A model generated the notes under the pieces. It had not been told where the DNA came from. It saw only the letters and a list, made by a program, of their open reading frames with translations, and searched no databases. Source: Hondaea fermentalgiana (lineage: Eukaryota; Sar; Bigyra; Thraustochytrida; Thraustochytriidae). From it: a stretch of 64,000 nucleotides of DNA. The position numbers were made by a program, and so were the translations under genes. This document shows, in pieces, positions 17,865 to 27,425 of this stretch; the first letter of the stretch is position 1, and the number at the start of each line of letters is the position of its first letter. Location: NCBI GenBank assembly GCA_014084085.1, contig NPFB01000049.1:178834-242833 (forward strand). The letters are read 5' to 3'.

Positions 17865-20267
17865 ATGGCGCAGCAGCACAAGACGCTGCTGGAGGCGCTG
17901 GAGGCGAACACGGAGAAAGCCGCAGACAAGAGCCTGTTCACGTACGTGGGCGACAAGGGCGAGGTGGTCAAGAGCTTCACGTATGAGCAGTTCGACGCGG
18001 CGACGAGCCGGCTCGCGAGCGCCATGGTGTGCGAGGGCGGCTGGGGCCTCGAGGCGGGCGACAACCTGCTCCTCGTGTACCCTCCCGGGCTGGACTTTAT
18101 CGTGGCGTTTGTAGCGTGCCTCAAGGCCGGCGTCGTGGCCGTCCCCGTGTATCCACCGCGGCCAGGCATGTCGAAAGATCTGAAAATGTTTGTCGCCGTG
18201 CAGAGCAGCTGCAAAGCCACCGTGGCACTCACCAGCTCGGCTTACGACTTTGCTAAGCGCGTAACGGGCTTCAAGCAGCTCTTTACTGGCGGGGCAAAGT
18301 GGCCCTCGCTGCGGTGGCTCGTTTCTGACGCTGGCAAGCTTCCCAATGGGGTACGTGGCTCCTATCAAGAGGTCGTGCCCGCGCCGATGCGGGACACACT
18401 CGCGTTCTTACAGTACACATCCGGATCCACTTCCGCGCCCAAGGGCGTTATGATCACGCATGGAAACCTCGCACATAACCTGGCGACGATCATTCTGGCC
18501 CTCAAAGCCTCGGACGATACAGTGGTGGCCTCGTGGCTGCCGCAGTACCATGACATGGGTCTCATTGGCTCGCATTTGGGCGCACTGTACTGCGGCGGCT
18601 CCGGAACGTACATGTCTCCAATTTCTTTTATCAAAGACCCACCGCTGTGGCTACGCATCGCATCGCAGTATGGCGCAACGCACCTCCAGGCGCCCAACTT
18701 TGCCTACAAATTGGTCGTGCGCAAATGGCGTGAGCAAGGTGGGAACCCTGCGGATCTCAGCCTTGCGACGGTGAGACACATTTTCAATGCGGCTGAGCCG
18801 ATCGAGCTTGATGCCATGGAGGACTTTATGAAAACCTTCAAGGCGGCCGGGCTCCAAGGGTCCGCCATGTCTCCTGGCTATGGGCTGGCCGAGCACACGG
18901 TCTATGTAAGTGACGCTGGAAGCCAAGTGCTTTACGTTAACAAGCAGGCGCTCGAGACAGAACGCAGAGTTGTCACAGGAATGGATCCAAGCGATGCCGG
19001 AACAGCAATTATGATCGGCTGCGGAAATCCTCATCGGCACGGGTCCTCGGTAGGTATCAAGGTGAAAATTGTCAACGAGGACAACGCACATGTTCTCGGC
19101 GAGGATGCAGTGGGCGAAATTTGGGTCACCTCGCCTTCCAAGGCTGCCGGGTACTTTGGAATGGAGGCGAAGACTGAGGAGAGCTTTGGTGCCAAAATCG
19201 CCGGGGAAAGTGGCGAGGAAGACGACAGCGACACATACTTGCGCACGGGTGACCTCGGATTCTTTCACAACGACGAGCTCTTTATTTGCGGTCGTCTAAA
19301 GGACCTCATCATTATTCGCGGTAGAAATCACTTTCCGCAGGATATCGAGCACACAACCGAGCAAGCAGACGCGCTTATTCGCCCCGGGTGCGTTGCGGCA
19401 TTCACAGTGCAGGATTCCCACGGCCAAGGCGAACGTCTTGGTGTGGTCGCCGAGGTGCGCGATTCCAAATCTCATGATCTTGCAAAACTCTCGGAAAAGC
19501 TGCGGCGACGCATTGTGTCTGAACATGGCGTCGCCCCGCACGTGCTCGTGCTCATCAAAGACCGTACCATTCCCAAGACAACGAGTGGCAAAATCAGCCG
19601 CTTCCGCGCCAAGGCCGCTCTCGAAAATGGCGAGCTGCAGGAGCTTCATCATTATGAGGGCACGCCCGCAGGGGAGGATGACGACGAGGACGCGGCCGAC
19701 CTTGCCGCGGATGCCCCGGGGTCGAACATGTCGAGCGATGATGCAACTGCCGCAACGGGCGGCCAGAATGCGAGCCCTGCAGCAAGCGCTGGAGCTGGCA
19801 AGCCTTCGAGCGGGCCGAAGCCAACGCCAATCGGGGAGTCTGCAGCAGACAAGCGCGGCCCTGGTCTCCGCGGCGATGATCTCCTCGATGCACTCAAGGA
19901 AGAGGTGGCGAGACTCACAGAAGGTGACCCAGATATGTTGGACCCGAATGCTCCGCTTTTCCAACTTGGCATGGATTCCGTCACACTAACGCAGTTCAAA
20001 GGTATACTCTCGAACGCCTACGGTGTAGAGATTGAAGAGTTTGAGCTATTTGATGAAGACACTTCTCTTCATTACATTCAACGGCGCGTCGAGGGCGAGC
20101 CAATGGCAGCCAAGTTTGCGGACATGGCGAATGGTGCTCCTACTGCACCGCCTGACACTACGACCACTTCAGGTGGGCCTACTCATCAAAGCAGTCGGCC
20201 TGCCAAAGCAAAGAGCAAGCGCCCCAAACAAAAGCTCTTTGGCTGCTTTGCAATTTGTGGATGCTAA
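17865..20267 (+). CDS. Fatty acyl-AMP ligase fused to an acyl carrier protein, with Cys tail
   Basis: An 800-residue enzyme. Residues about 5-590 form a FadD32-like fatty acyl-AMP ligase: the adenylation motif TSGST at 185-189 followed by APKGVM, the FAAL signature SWLPQYHDMGLIG from 223, GYGLAEHTVYVS near 340, YLRTGDLGFF, RGRNHFPQDIE and the catalytic-lysine region KTTSGKISR. After a Gly/Ala/Asp-rich linker an acyl carrier domain follows (about 670-745) with phosphopantetheine site Ser705 in LGMDSVTL. The reaction would be fatty acid + ATP to acyl-AMP, then transfer to the built-in carrier arm. There is no CoA-ligase evidence. The extreme C-terminus is basic (KAKSKRPKQK) and ends GCFAICGC, resembling a prenylated or palmitoylated tail. 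The ATG at 17865 is chosen because it follows a CGAG tract and starts the conserved domain. FAALs are mainly bacterial, so an old transfer is plausible. The fate of the acyl group is unknown. Confidence 0.88.
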   Translation: MAQQHKTLLEALEANTEKAADKSLFTYVGDKGEVVKSFTYEQFDAATSRLASAMVCEGGWGLEAGDNLLLVYPPGLDFIVAFVACLKAGVVAVPVYPPRPGMSKDLKMFVAVQSSCKATVALTSSAYDFAKRVTGFKQLFTGGAKWPSLRWLVSDAGKLPNGVRGSYQEVVPAPMRDTLAFLQYTSGSTSAPKGVMITHGNLAHNLATIILALKASDDTVVASWLPQYHDMGLIGSHLGALYCGGSGTYMSPISFIKDPPLWLRIASQYGATHLQAPNFAYKLVVRKWREQGGNPADLSLATVRHIFNAAEPIELDAMEDFMKTFKAAGLQGSAMSPGYGLAEHTVYVSDAGSQVLYVNKQALETERRVVTGMDPSDAGTAIMIGCGNPHRHGSSVGIKVKIVNEDNAHVLGEDAVGEIWVTSPSKAAGYFGMEAKTEESFGAKIAGESGEEDDSDTYLRTGDLGFFHNDELFICGRLKDLIIIRGRNHFPQDIEHTTEQADALIRPGCVAAFTVQDSHGQGERLGVVAEVRDSKSHDLAKLSEKLRRRIVSEHGVAPHVLVLIKDRTIPKTTSGKISRFRAKAALENGELQELHHYEGTPAGEDDDEDAADLAADAPGSNMSSDDATAATGGQNASPAASAGAGKPSSGPKPTPIGESAADKRGPGLRGDDLLDALKEEVARLTEGDPDMLDPNAPLFQLGMDSVTLTQFKGILSNAYGVEIEEFELFDEDTSLHYIQRRVEGEPMAAKFADMANGAPTAPPDTTTTSGGPTHQSSRPAKAKSKRPKQKLFGCFAICGC

Positions 20268-20566
20268 TTCTTTGCTCGCTTGACGTTTCAAAAAGTCAAA
20301 GGAGGTGGTTCATGTTGAGCACCTTTTGGGCACTTTCAATCTCGAGCTGGTTTCAGCAGAGGCAAATTCTAGGCAAGTGCAAGTGACGAGAAACCAAAGG
20401 GCTTTCACGCTTGTGTTTTCTTTTATAATGTTTCTTTTCTTTTTTTCTTTTCACTCTTTGTTCGTTTGTATTCAATGGTCACGCGCTTTGATGGAAAGAC
20501 AAGGTCTCTAAAGCACGAGGGTCGAAAGATCTTCATTTCGATACGCTTTCTTCTTACTTATCTCTT
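20268..20566. other. Convergent 3' intergenic region
   Basis: About 300 bases, T-rich near 20415-20460, between the ends of the FAAL (plus) and SSU72 (minus) genes. It presumably carries both 3' ends. Confidence 0.6.
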
Positions 20567-21385
20567 TTAGAGGAACTCGGTCATATGCTTGATGGGTCGC
20601 TTGTACTTGTCCTCGATCTCTTTAATCAGTCCAGGCAGTGCCTCTCCGAGTTCGGTGGCCTTGGGCACGCACGACTGGCAGAGCTCGAGAGCAATCTTGG
20701 CGCCAGTGACAGCCTCCTTTGGATCGTCTCGCACGTCGAGATTGAGAACGTGCATTTCCTTGTATTCTGACTTTTCGCGCGACTTGATGTCCTTGGCAAC
20801 CTCGTCAAAGACACGTTCCTCGAAGCAAAAGACGATTTTGAACTGAGAGACATCCTCAAAATCCTGCCAGCGCTGCGGATTCTCCTTGATGGAAATGTTG
20901 CGGTCCAGAAGCGCAAGCAGGCCTTTGTCGCGGTACCACTCGAGCTCTCCGCGGCGAATAATTTCGCCCTTCATCTCTTGGTACGTCTGGTCGAAATCAA
21001 AGTCCAGGGAGCGACCTGATGGCGATGGCAGCCGGACCTTGTTTCCCACGCCAAAGGACTCCACATCGAGGCCGGCCTCCTTGAACACCTTGTGCGCCTC
21101 CATCGAGCGGTTGTTGTTGCTCGAGCAGATGACTGCAAAGCGCACGGCGTTCTCATCATCATCATCATCGTCGTCGTCGTCGTCGTCGTCATCATCATCA
21201 TCATTGTCGCCGCCGTCATTGTCGTCATCCTTGTCCTCATCGTCGTCGCCGGCGGCGGCTTTCTCCTTTTTCTCTCCGTCTTCTTCGCCTGCGTCCTCGT
21301 CCTCCGTCTTTTGCTTCTTCGCCGTCGACTCCTCGGCAGCGGCCTCGCCGCCCGCGGCCTCCTCGTCGCGCTCGTGCTTGTTCAT
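20567..21385 (-). CDS. SSU72 family RNA polymerase II CTD phosphatase
   Basis: A 272-residue protein. The C-terminal 190 residues are an Ssu72 phosphatase, which removes phosphate from Ser5/Ser7 of the RNA polymerase II C-terminal repeats and works in 3'-end processing. The active-site loop CSSNNNRS gives CX5R with Cys87 and Arg93, followed by the family motif MEAH. VRLPSPSGRS, GLLALLDRN and FKIVFCFEERVFDEV also fit the family. The family usually has FGTGS before VRLPG; here it reads FGVGNK. The N-terminus adds about 80 charged residues with two acidic blocks, including a poly-Asp run, unlike compact yeast or human Ssu72. The frame extends 18 codons further to a GTG, so the ATG at 21385 (MNKHERDEEA) is used. 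Confidence 0.92.
   Translation of the reverse strand: MNKHERDEEAAGGEAAAEESTAKKQKTEDEDAGEEDGEKKEKAAAGDDDEDKDDDNDGGDNDDDDDDDDDDDDDDDDENAVRFAVICSSNNNRSMEAHKVFKEAGLDVESFGVGNKVRLPSPSGRSLDFDFDQTYQEMKGEIIRRGELEWYRDKGLLALLDRNISIKENPQRWQDFEDVSQFKIVFCFEERVFDEVAKDIKSREKSEYKEMHVLNLDVRDDPKEAVTGAKIALELCQSCVPKATELGEALPGLIKEIEDKYKRPIKHMTEFL
21151..21215 (-). repeat. GAC/GAT triplet repeat encoding poly-Asp in SSU72
   Basis: ATC and GTC triplets on the plus strand, read as Asp codons in the gene. GAC and GAT are interspersed, suggesting the acidic tract is older than a fresh repeat expansion. Confidence 0.8.
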
Positions 21386-21964
21386 GCTGGCGTCCAGATA
21401 CTTTCTCCGCTTGCTCGCGAGGCTCCTAGCCGCACGCACAGGCCGCGTGGCGGGGGCTGCGCGAGGGAGCGTGGTCTCTCTTGCTCTCTTTCTCCGGCCC
21501 GTGCGTTGCTCGCGCTCCGTTGTCGTTTTGCTTCTTTGCTGGCCGCGACGCCGAGTCGTGAGCGCGCCGTGGTCGCGAAGATCTCAACGACCTGGATGAT
21601 GGTGTGGTAGTATACTTGGTAGGCACAAGGTGAAGAAGTTAAAGGGCATCGCCGTCTTGATCGCCGTGATCGATTGCAACGAGCAGAGCGGGACGAAGAG
21701 CTTCGTCAGGATTCTCGGCCGGGAAACACGGTCAGTCAAAAGCAGCGGCCAGCAGGAACATGACAACGTTGTTGAAGACCGACGCAAGACGAGGCAAGAG
21801 GGAAGAGGATGGAGGGAGTATAAATCATCAACAAAAGAACAGCAGGCATGATCACGCGAAAAAGAAAAAGGGGGGAAAAGGGAAAGGGTGTGTAGGAGGA
21901 GAGAAGGTGGACGATGATGAGGGGAAATTGGGGAAAACGACGAAAGAGGTGTAGTTGTGGAGTG
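21386..21964. promoter_or_regulatory. SSU72 5' flank and 3' end of the next minus-strand gene
   Basis: The proximal part (21386-21600) is GC-rich and, read on the minus strand, carries GAGCGCGAGC and GAGAGCAAGAGAG elements, as ahead of other genes. The distal part is A/G rich. No gene seen. Confidence 0.45.
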
Positions 21965-23383
21965 CTACATGACAATGAGACCGTCAACAAGAGTGGCCTT
22001 GAGTCGCGCGGCGAGGCCGACATCCATGGTCTCAGAGAGCATGAGGCGAGTAACACGAAGCTGTGCAGCTGTCATGTTCTGCATTTGCTGATCAAAGGTC
22101 ATGCGGAGCTCCCACTCGAATTCCCAGTGGTTCTCGATGTTGCCGAAGCTGTCGATGGATTGCTCGCGGCGCGTATGACGCACTTGTGCAAAGCCCTTGG
22201 ATAGCGTGATGGTGATGCGCCAGCCATCAGAGCTGCGGACGTCCTTGGTGGGGAATTGCATCGTCAGCTTTTCCTTGATGGCAACCGTGCTTTGCAAGAC
22301 CACGTTCTGGTGAATGCACTTGAGCACCTTGGTGACCTTGGAATCGACCCCGACGGCCTCGATAATCTGCCTTACGACAAGCTGCAGATCGCTTGCCTCT
22401 GTGACTGAAGCCTGGATCTCGCGGACTTCCTCGATAACGGCGGCCTGAACATCCTCGTCCGGTTCAAGATAGGCGAGGAGCACAACAATGAGATCAACAA
22501 TAAGGCGCACGACGGACGCGTTCGAGCTCAGTTCGTTCGCCTTGATCGACGAGCGGCCGTCTTTCTTGCGGCGCAGGGACCAACGCGCGAGGCGGGAGTT
22601 GCGACGCGCCTCGGTTTCCGCGTCGACGCCACTAGTGCTACTGTCCTCGGGTGCTCCGAATGCAGAGTCGGCCGAGTCGGGAATGACTTCCTCGCCGTCA
22701 ATGCTCTCCGACGCGTCAACGGCGGGCTTCATGGCGAGATGTGTGCTGGCTGGGTTGCTGGCGCCGGGTGCGAGATAAAGGATCTCGTCGTTATGGTCAA
22801 GCACACAAACGCGACGCACGAGCCGCGGGAGATCCTTGCAGACGGGGAGGTTAAAGACATCGTCCTGCCACATTTCATTCATCGAGTCGTAGATGACGGC
22901 CTCGGAGGTCGAATCGTCCGAGCCGAGGACTGCATCGAGCTTGGTCCGCGACGTATTCCGCGAAGACATCATGAACGAGGTCTTGCGCACGCGCGGCATC
23001 GTTGACTTGCCCGACGAAGAGGGGAACTTGAGGCGAGTGATTTTCGTTCTAGACCACACTTGCGTTGCGGCATCGCGGGCAATCTTCGCGCCGCCCATCA
23101 TTTTGTCTCGGACTTTGGTGTTGTGCGTCAAATCTGAAGCGTCGTCGTCGTCGTCTTCGTCCTCATCATCCTCGGCGATATCGTCGAGGCCTCCCTCGGC
23201 CTCATTGTCCAGATCGATATCACCATCCCGATGCTCCTCCAGCTCTTCAATGCTGTCCATCACGTCGCCTTCGAGGGGGTCCGCTGTCGCCTCGTTTCCA
23301 GAGTTGCTGCGTTTCTTCGCGTCGTCGTCCACGACAACGGTCGCCTTCCGCAGCTCGTTGAGCAGCACCGAGAAGAGGGACAT
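21965..23383 (-). CDS. Hypothetical protein with acidic N-terminus
   Basis: A 472-residue protein I do not recognise. It starts at the ATG at 23383 (MSLFSVLLNELRKA); the frame continues seven codons to a GTG. Residues about 40-85 are strongly acidic (EDDEDEDDDDD). Residues about 90-165 are basic and Ser-rich (WSRTKITRLKFPSSSGKS). From about 270 the protein looks helical and folded (ASVVRLIVDLIVVLLAYLEP), and the last 130 residues alternate strands and helices (DGWRITITLSKGFAQVRHTR, then EFEWELRMTF). There is no clear transmembrane segment; the hydrophobic helix near 295 is short. The coding strand upstream of the ATG carries GCGAGGGAGCAAGCGAG, supporting the start. Confidence 0.75.
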   Translation of the reverse strand: MSLFSVLLNELRKATVVVDDDAKKRSNSGNEATADPLEGDVMDSIEELEEHRDGDIDLDNEAEGGLDDIAEDDEDEDDDDDASDLTHNTKVRDKMMGGAKIARDAATQVWSRTKITRLKFPSSSGKSTMPRVRKTSFMMSSRNTSRTKLDAVLGSDDSTSEAVIYDSMNEMWQDDVFNLPVCKDLPRLVRRVCVLDHNDEILYLAPGASNPASTHLAMKPAVDASESIDGEEVIPDSADSAFGAPEDSSTSGVDAETEARRNSRLARWSLRRKKDGRSSIKANELSSNASVVRLIVDLIVVLLAYLEPDEDVQAAVIEEVREIQASVTEASDLQLVVRQIIEAVGVDSKVTKVLKCIHQNVVLQSTVAIKEKLTMQFPTKDVRSSDGWRITITLSKGFAQVRHTRREQSIDSFGNIENHWEFEWELRMTFDQQMQNMTAAQLRVTRLMLSETMDVGLAARLKATLVDGLIVM

Positions 23384-24024
23384 TTCCTTCTCGCGGGCCG
23401 CCACGCGGGTGCGCCCTCGCTCCCTCGCTCGCTTGCTCCCTCGCCTGGGTACCTCGAACCCTCTCTTTGACTTTAGGCCCGCGAGTGAGTGCGTCTAATC
23501 AAATCAATCGCTTGCAGCCAGCCTAGCCTGGTGGCGAGGCCTTGCTCGCTCGCTCGCTCGCAGGCGGCAAGCTCTCGCCGCTTCGCGAGAGGCGCCTGCA
23601 GAGACCAGGTCAGGTCTGGTTGCTCCTCCGCGCCCGGCCGCCCCGGCTACGCCGCGCGGCGTAGCGAAGCGTACTTACAGCCGGCCCCGCGACTGTACGC
23701 GCAAATACGCAGCTTCTGCACGCACGTGCTGTGTATACACCTTGGTATGTGTATTCGTATGTATGTATGTATGGGCTGCACGCGCTCGCTGCCAGGGCTC
23801 GCTCACGGCTCGGCCTGGCCGCCTCTCGCCGCCTCGGGCGCGGCGCAAGCGGAGCGCCGGCTGCGCGCACCTGCGAGCGGGCGCGGGCGCTGGCCCTCTG
23901 GTCCCGCGCGAGAGCGCGAGCGCGAGCGCGAGCACGAGCGGGCGCGGGCGCAGACGCCGCAAGCGTGCGCCGCACGTGCACGCGCTGCTGCTGCGTGTCG
24001 ATTCGACTTCTCCGGCCCCTCGCA

Positions 24025-24066
24025 GGCAAGCCGAGGCAGGCAAGCAAGCAGGCAGGCAGGCAGGCA
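24025..24066. repeat. GGCA/GCAA tetranucleotide run
   Basis: Tandem GGCAAGCA and GGCA units on the plus strand within the GC-rich non-coding stretch. They are of the same tetranucleotide class as the tracts found in leaders elsewhere in the window. Confidence 0.7.
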
Positions 24067-24258
24067 GACGCGGTGCCGACGGCTGCCGCGGGAGGGCTCC
24101 CCTCTCCTCTCCGCTCCGCTGCGCGCGGGGCTCCCGCTCTCGCCTCCGCGCGCGAACCCTCTGCGGCCGTGACTTCAACTCTGCGCTGCCTGCTGGCTGG
24201 GTTTGCTTGCTCGCAATCTCGCCGCGGCCTGCGCTGCGCGCAGGGAGCTGATACGAGT

Positions 24259-24429
24259 TTAAGCAGCGCACGCGGGCCCAGCGCGCACACCCTCGAGGCA
24301 GAGGATATACTCGAAGGTGTCGCGCGTGCCGGCCACGAGCTGGAGGATATCCTTGTTTAGCAACCGTTGCGGCGCCGCGCCGCCGCACTTCTTCACTTTC
24401 TTTCTCCAAATTGGGCAGGGAGATTGCAT
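24259..24429 (-). CDS. Possible 56-residue protein or terminal exon
   Basis: A short frame starting MQSPCPIWRKKVKKC and ending GVRAGPACAA. From about 24355 to 24280 it shows the G/C-ending codons typical of genes here and reads as a plausible helix (LLNKDILQLVAGTRDTFEYI). It could be the last exon of a spliced gene. I recognise no family, and chance in GC-rich DNA remains possible. Confidence 0.22.
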   Translation of the reverse strand: MQSPCPIWRKKVKKCGGAAPQRLLNKDILQLVAGTRDTFEYILCLEGVRAGPACAA

Positions 24430-25719
24430 AGATTTCGGCTGGCCGAACACAGCGGCCGCGGTTTTGTTTTGCGTTTTGCGCGATGGAGGCCAAGCAATCA
24501 CTGCGCGAGGTGTTTTGGCGATAAAGCAAAAAAGCGTGAATCAGGCCCTAGCCTACTGCTGACCAGCCTTTTTATGAACGCTGAGCGGCTCGCTTCCCAT
24601 TCCCTTTGCGTGGGACGATACCGCCAGAATCATTGTTCTTTGGTTGGGTGTTTTATTTTAGGGTCAAGGAGGTGTGTGCATGAACAGCCGGAGCAGAGCA
24701 TAGCGATCTGTCTTCTGGCGTCGTTTGCGCCACGCGTGGGAAAGCTCGATGCAAGGTCATGTCTCAATGCGATGACCACGAGGTTTGTATGGCATGATGA
24801 ATGATGAAAACTGTCTTGGCACCAGCACCAGTGGGTAAAGGAGGAAACGAAGCTTCGACATTGATATCTTTCATCGGGACAGGCCGCGGTCGCGGTCGCG
24901 GTCTCCCGAAGCCCGCAAAGATGCGTTTACACTCTGCTCCCTCAATTGAATAACCAAAACATCACCAGCACGAGAAGTGATCATCAGCAGCAGAAGGTGA
25001 AGGAAATGAAACAACAACGTTTTGTCCGTCATCAGACCTTGATGTGCCCATTTCCGTACCGTGTATGCTCGTAATCGCCTAATTCGCATTGTACCTTGTA
25101 GACAAATGTATGCTTGCGATCGCAAAAGTAGTTCCATGTAGTAAACATGTGTATGCTCGTGATTCCCCGACGCGATATGATGTGATCTAAACGACCACGT
25201 CGAAATGGCCGCGTTGATTCAAATAGTCCTGGGTGATCTCCACTTCATCTAAAGATGTACGAGCGTCGACCAAACCGACCTACTATTGAATCGATCAAAT
25301 GGCCCTTTCCTTGTTCGTCGACTCTTTGTCGCGGAATCATTCGCTACACTTTTGTTCCAGGGCCCTTCATTCTCAACCACCATCGACGGCCACCGCAATG
25401 AAGAGCTCATCATGCCGAAATCGACGATTGGTGACGATGATTCGAAGACCACATGCAGGAAGCTGAGCTAGCTAGCTAGCTGCCCAGGCGATCTCCACTC
25501 GGACGCACTCTTTGTTCGTCTCGTTTGCAGCGGGGAAACAACGTGTGAACGAAGCTTGGTAAAATTGCAAAGCCGCGACAACAAACAGCCGCACGCGAGC
25601 GCGAAGGGGACGAGGCGCCGCGACACCGGACAGATAGGGGAGGGGGCGAGCGAGCGGGCGAGCAAGCGCGCACGCAAACGGACGCATCAACGATCGAGCG
25701 AAAGAAGGGAGCACGGCGA

Positions 25720-25745
25720 ACGAGCGAGCGAGCGAGCGAGCGAGC
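25720..25745 (+). repeat. CGAG tetranucleotide tract 5' of UBE2K
   Basis: About six CGAG units on the coding strand, ending 16 bases before the UBE2K start codon. It is the clearest example of the polarised leader tracts in this window. Confidence 0.85.
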
Positions 25746-25761
25746 TAAAAGGGCCGACACC

Positions 25762-26674
25762 ATGCCGACGGACCGCCGGCGCGTCAAGAGGGAGCTGGAG
25801 GAGTGCGCCAAGGACGAGGTAAGTCACGAGCCCGCATGTGGTGCTCGCAGAAATTGAGGTCGAGATTGAGCTTGTGTACGAGTCTGGTCTGCGGCTCGAG
25901 CAAAGAAAAGATGGATGAGAAATCAACTGAGATGTGCAAGGTGCGCTCTTGCACTCTCTCTCTCTGGTTTTATCCTCCCCTTCTTTTATATATTTCCTTA
26001 GCTCTGAATTCATGCAGCTCCTTTGCTCGCGTATTTGTTTCTCCCTCAACCACTTTATTGCGTCCACAATCAATCACCTGACAAAGCGCTCCGTCCAAGA
26101 ATTGACCGCTGACTGACATGAATCTTTTGCAAACGATTTCCAGGAGCTAACGGGCGTCTCTGTACGACTGGTCAACGATGGGGACTACACGCACCTGACG
26201 GGCAAGATCAAGGGCCCTTCTGGAACGTGCTACGAAGGCGGTATCTTTTCCGTTGACATTGAGATTCCAGAGTCGTATCCGTTCGAGCCTCCCAAGATGC
26301 GCTTCATTACCAAGATTTGGCATCCGAACGTCAGCTCGCAGACTGGCGCCATTTGCCTTGATATTCTCAAGGATCAATGGTCGCCCGCTCTCACCATCAA
26401 GACCGCCCTTGTGTCCTTGCAAGCGCTCCTCTCGGCGCCAGAACCCACTGACCCGCAGGATGCTCAGGTAGCAAGACAGTATCTTGATGAGCCTGAAACC
26501 TTTCAAAGGACGGCCGAGTTCTGGACGAACACGTATGCCACCGAAGCCACCGAGGATGAGGTCGTCAAGCGCATCTGCGACATGGGATTTCCCGAAGATC
26601 GGGTCGTTGCTGCGCTGCGCGAGACCAATGGCGACGAGGAGGCGGCTCTCGAGAAGCTGCTTTCTGAAGCGTAG
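25762..26674 (+). CDS. Ubiquitin-conjugating enzyme E2 with UBA domain (UBE2K/UBC1-like), two exons
   Basis: Exon 1 is 25762-25818 and exon 2 is 26144-26674, joined in phase after codon 19 (ends AKDE, resumes ELTGVSV), giving 195 residues. This is close to human UBE2K (200) and yeast Ubc1 (215). The UBC fold spans about 5-150, with the HPN motif in IWHPNV and catalytic Cys90 in GAICLDILK. A C-terminal UBA domain occupies about 155-195 (VVKRICDMGFPEDRVVAALR). Such E2s receive ubiquitin from E1 and extend mainly K48-linked chains. Without the intron the first exon would be missed, since the long frame in exon 2 only offers a Met at 26297. The start follows a CGAG tract directly. Confidence 0.94.
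25819..26143 (+). other. Spliceosomal intron of the UBE2K gene
   Basis: A 325-base intron with donor GTAAGT directly after codon 19 and acceptor TTTCCAG before GAGCTAACG. It contains in-frame stops and is pyrimidine-rich. It is the only intron I can place with confidence in 64 kb. Confidence 0.9.
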
Positions 26675-27002
26675 AAATGCCACTTTCCGAAATTGGTCTC
26701 GCCAACGCTTTCTTTTTTACTTATTCAAGTGTGCGTGTCTGTGTGACGCTTTGACAACCAACGAACGAACGAACGAACGAACGAAGGACCTTGTACTGGA
26801 TCTAGGTTATACAGGGCGGTAATTTCTAACTAATCGCACAGAAGAGGAGCCACGATTTCCCCTCCTTCCCTCTTTCTCAAAAGTTGAACCTTCAAACTTG
26901 CACGGCAGACTCGGCTTGTACTTCTTGCTTCTCAGGCTTTGAACGTGATGAACTCCTGGAAATTCTCAAGTCAATAGGGCACAGTAGCTAGCGCGGTACG
27001 CG
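26675..27002. other. Convergent 3' intergenic region with CGAA repeat
   Basis: Lies between the ends of UBE2K (plus) and CMC4 (minus). Contains six or seven AACG/CGAA units at 26759-26785, here in a 3' region rather than a leader. No gene seen. Confidence 0.6.
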
Positions 27003-27251
27003 TCATTTCTCCCCGCCTGCTGTGGAGGCCTTATCGCCATTCTCGGCCTCAGCGGCTGCCTTCTCGCGTTCACTCCTGCAGCAGGCTTCCCAGCGCTCCA
27101 CAAAGTCTGTGCACTTGCTCTGATCATATCCCTTGGTCGCCAGACAGTGCTGGATCTCACAAGCGAGCTTCTTGCATCTTCGCGAACGCAGACAAGGGTC
27201 AGGATTTCCCTCCTGCGGCCGGCGGCCGGCGCCCTGGTACACGAAGACCAT
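27003..27251 (-). CDS. CMC4-like twin-Cys mitochondrial intermembrane-space protein
   Basis: An 82-residue protein. The Cys pattern in CKKLACEIQHCL followed by SKCTDFVERWEACC matches the small CMC4 (p8-MTCP1) family, whose two helices are held by disulfides made by the Mia40 relay in the mitochondrial intermembrane space. The function of the family is still poorly defined (respiratory-chain biogenesis). The ATG at 27251 (MVFVYQGAG) gives the expected small size. The frame runs on upstream through poly-Lys and a CAAG-repeat Leu/Ala/Cys stretch that is almost certainly leader. The tail is Ala/Glu/Lys rich. It shares a 363-base promoter with the calpain gene. Confidence 0.85.
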   Translation of the reverse strand: MVFVYQGAGRRPQEGNPDPCLRSRRCKKLACEIQHCLATKGYDQSKCTDFVERWEACCRSEREKAAAEAENGDKASTAGGEK

Positions 27252-27386
27252 CTTCTTTCTCTCCTTCTTCTTTTTCTTCTTGTTCTTCTTCTTCGACGAC
27301 GACGACGACCGAGACCGAGACCGAGACCGAGACCAAGTCCAAGACCAAATTGACGAATGCCAGCCCACCCGCTCGCTCCCAGCGAC

Positions 27387-27425
<39 letters not shown>

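Larger units (their letters stand above)
23384..25761. other. Long, mostly non-coding region
   Basis: The first 0.9 kb is very GC-rich with many overlapping Arg/Ala-rich frames on both strands that look like composition artefacts. It contains tracts of GCTC, GCAAGC and GGCA (about 23545-23570, 24025-24066). From 24.5 to 25.7 kb it is mixed sequence with no domain-bearing frame. A small possible minus-strand frame at 24259-24429 is listed separately. The last 250 bases form the UBE2K promoter and leader. Confidence 0.5.

Noticed and set aside
23610..24529. Long Arg/Ala/Cys-rich frames on both strands in the GC-rich stretch
   Set aside because: Many overlapping frames stay open simply because the DNA is very GC-rich. 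No domain or codon signal is seen except possibly in the short piece at 24259-24429.
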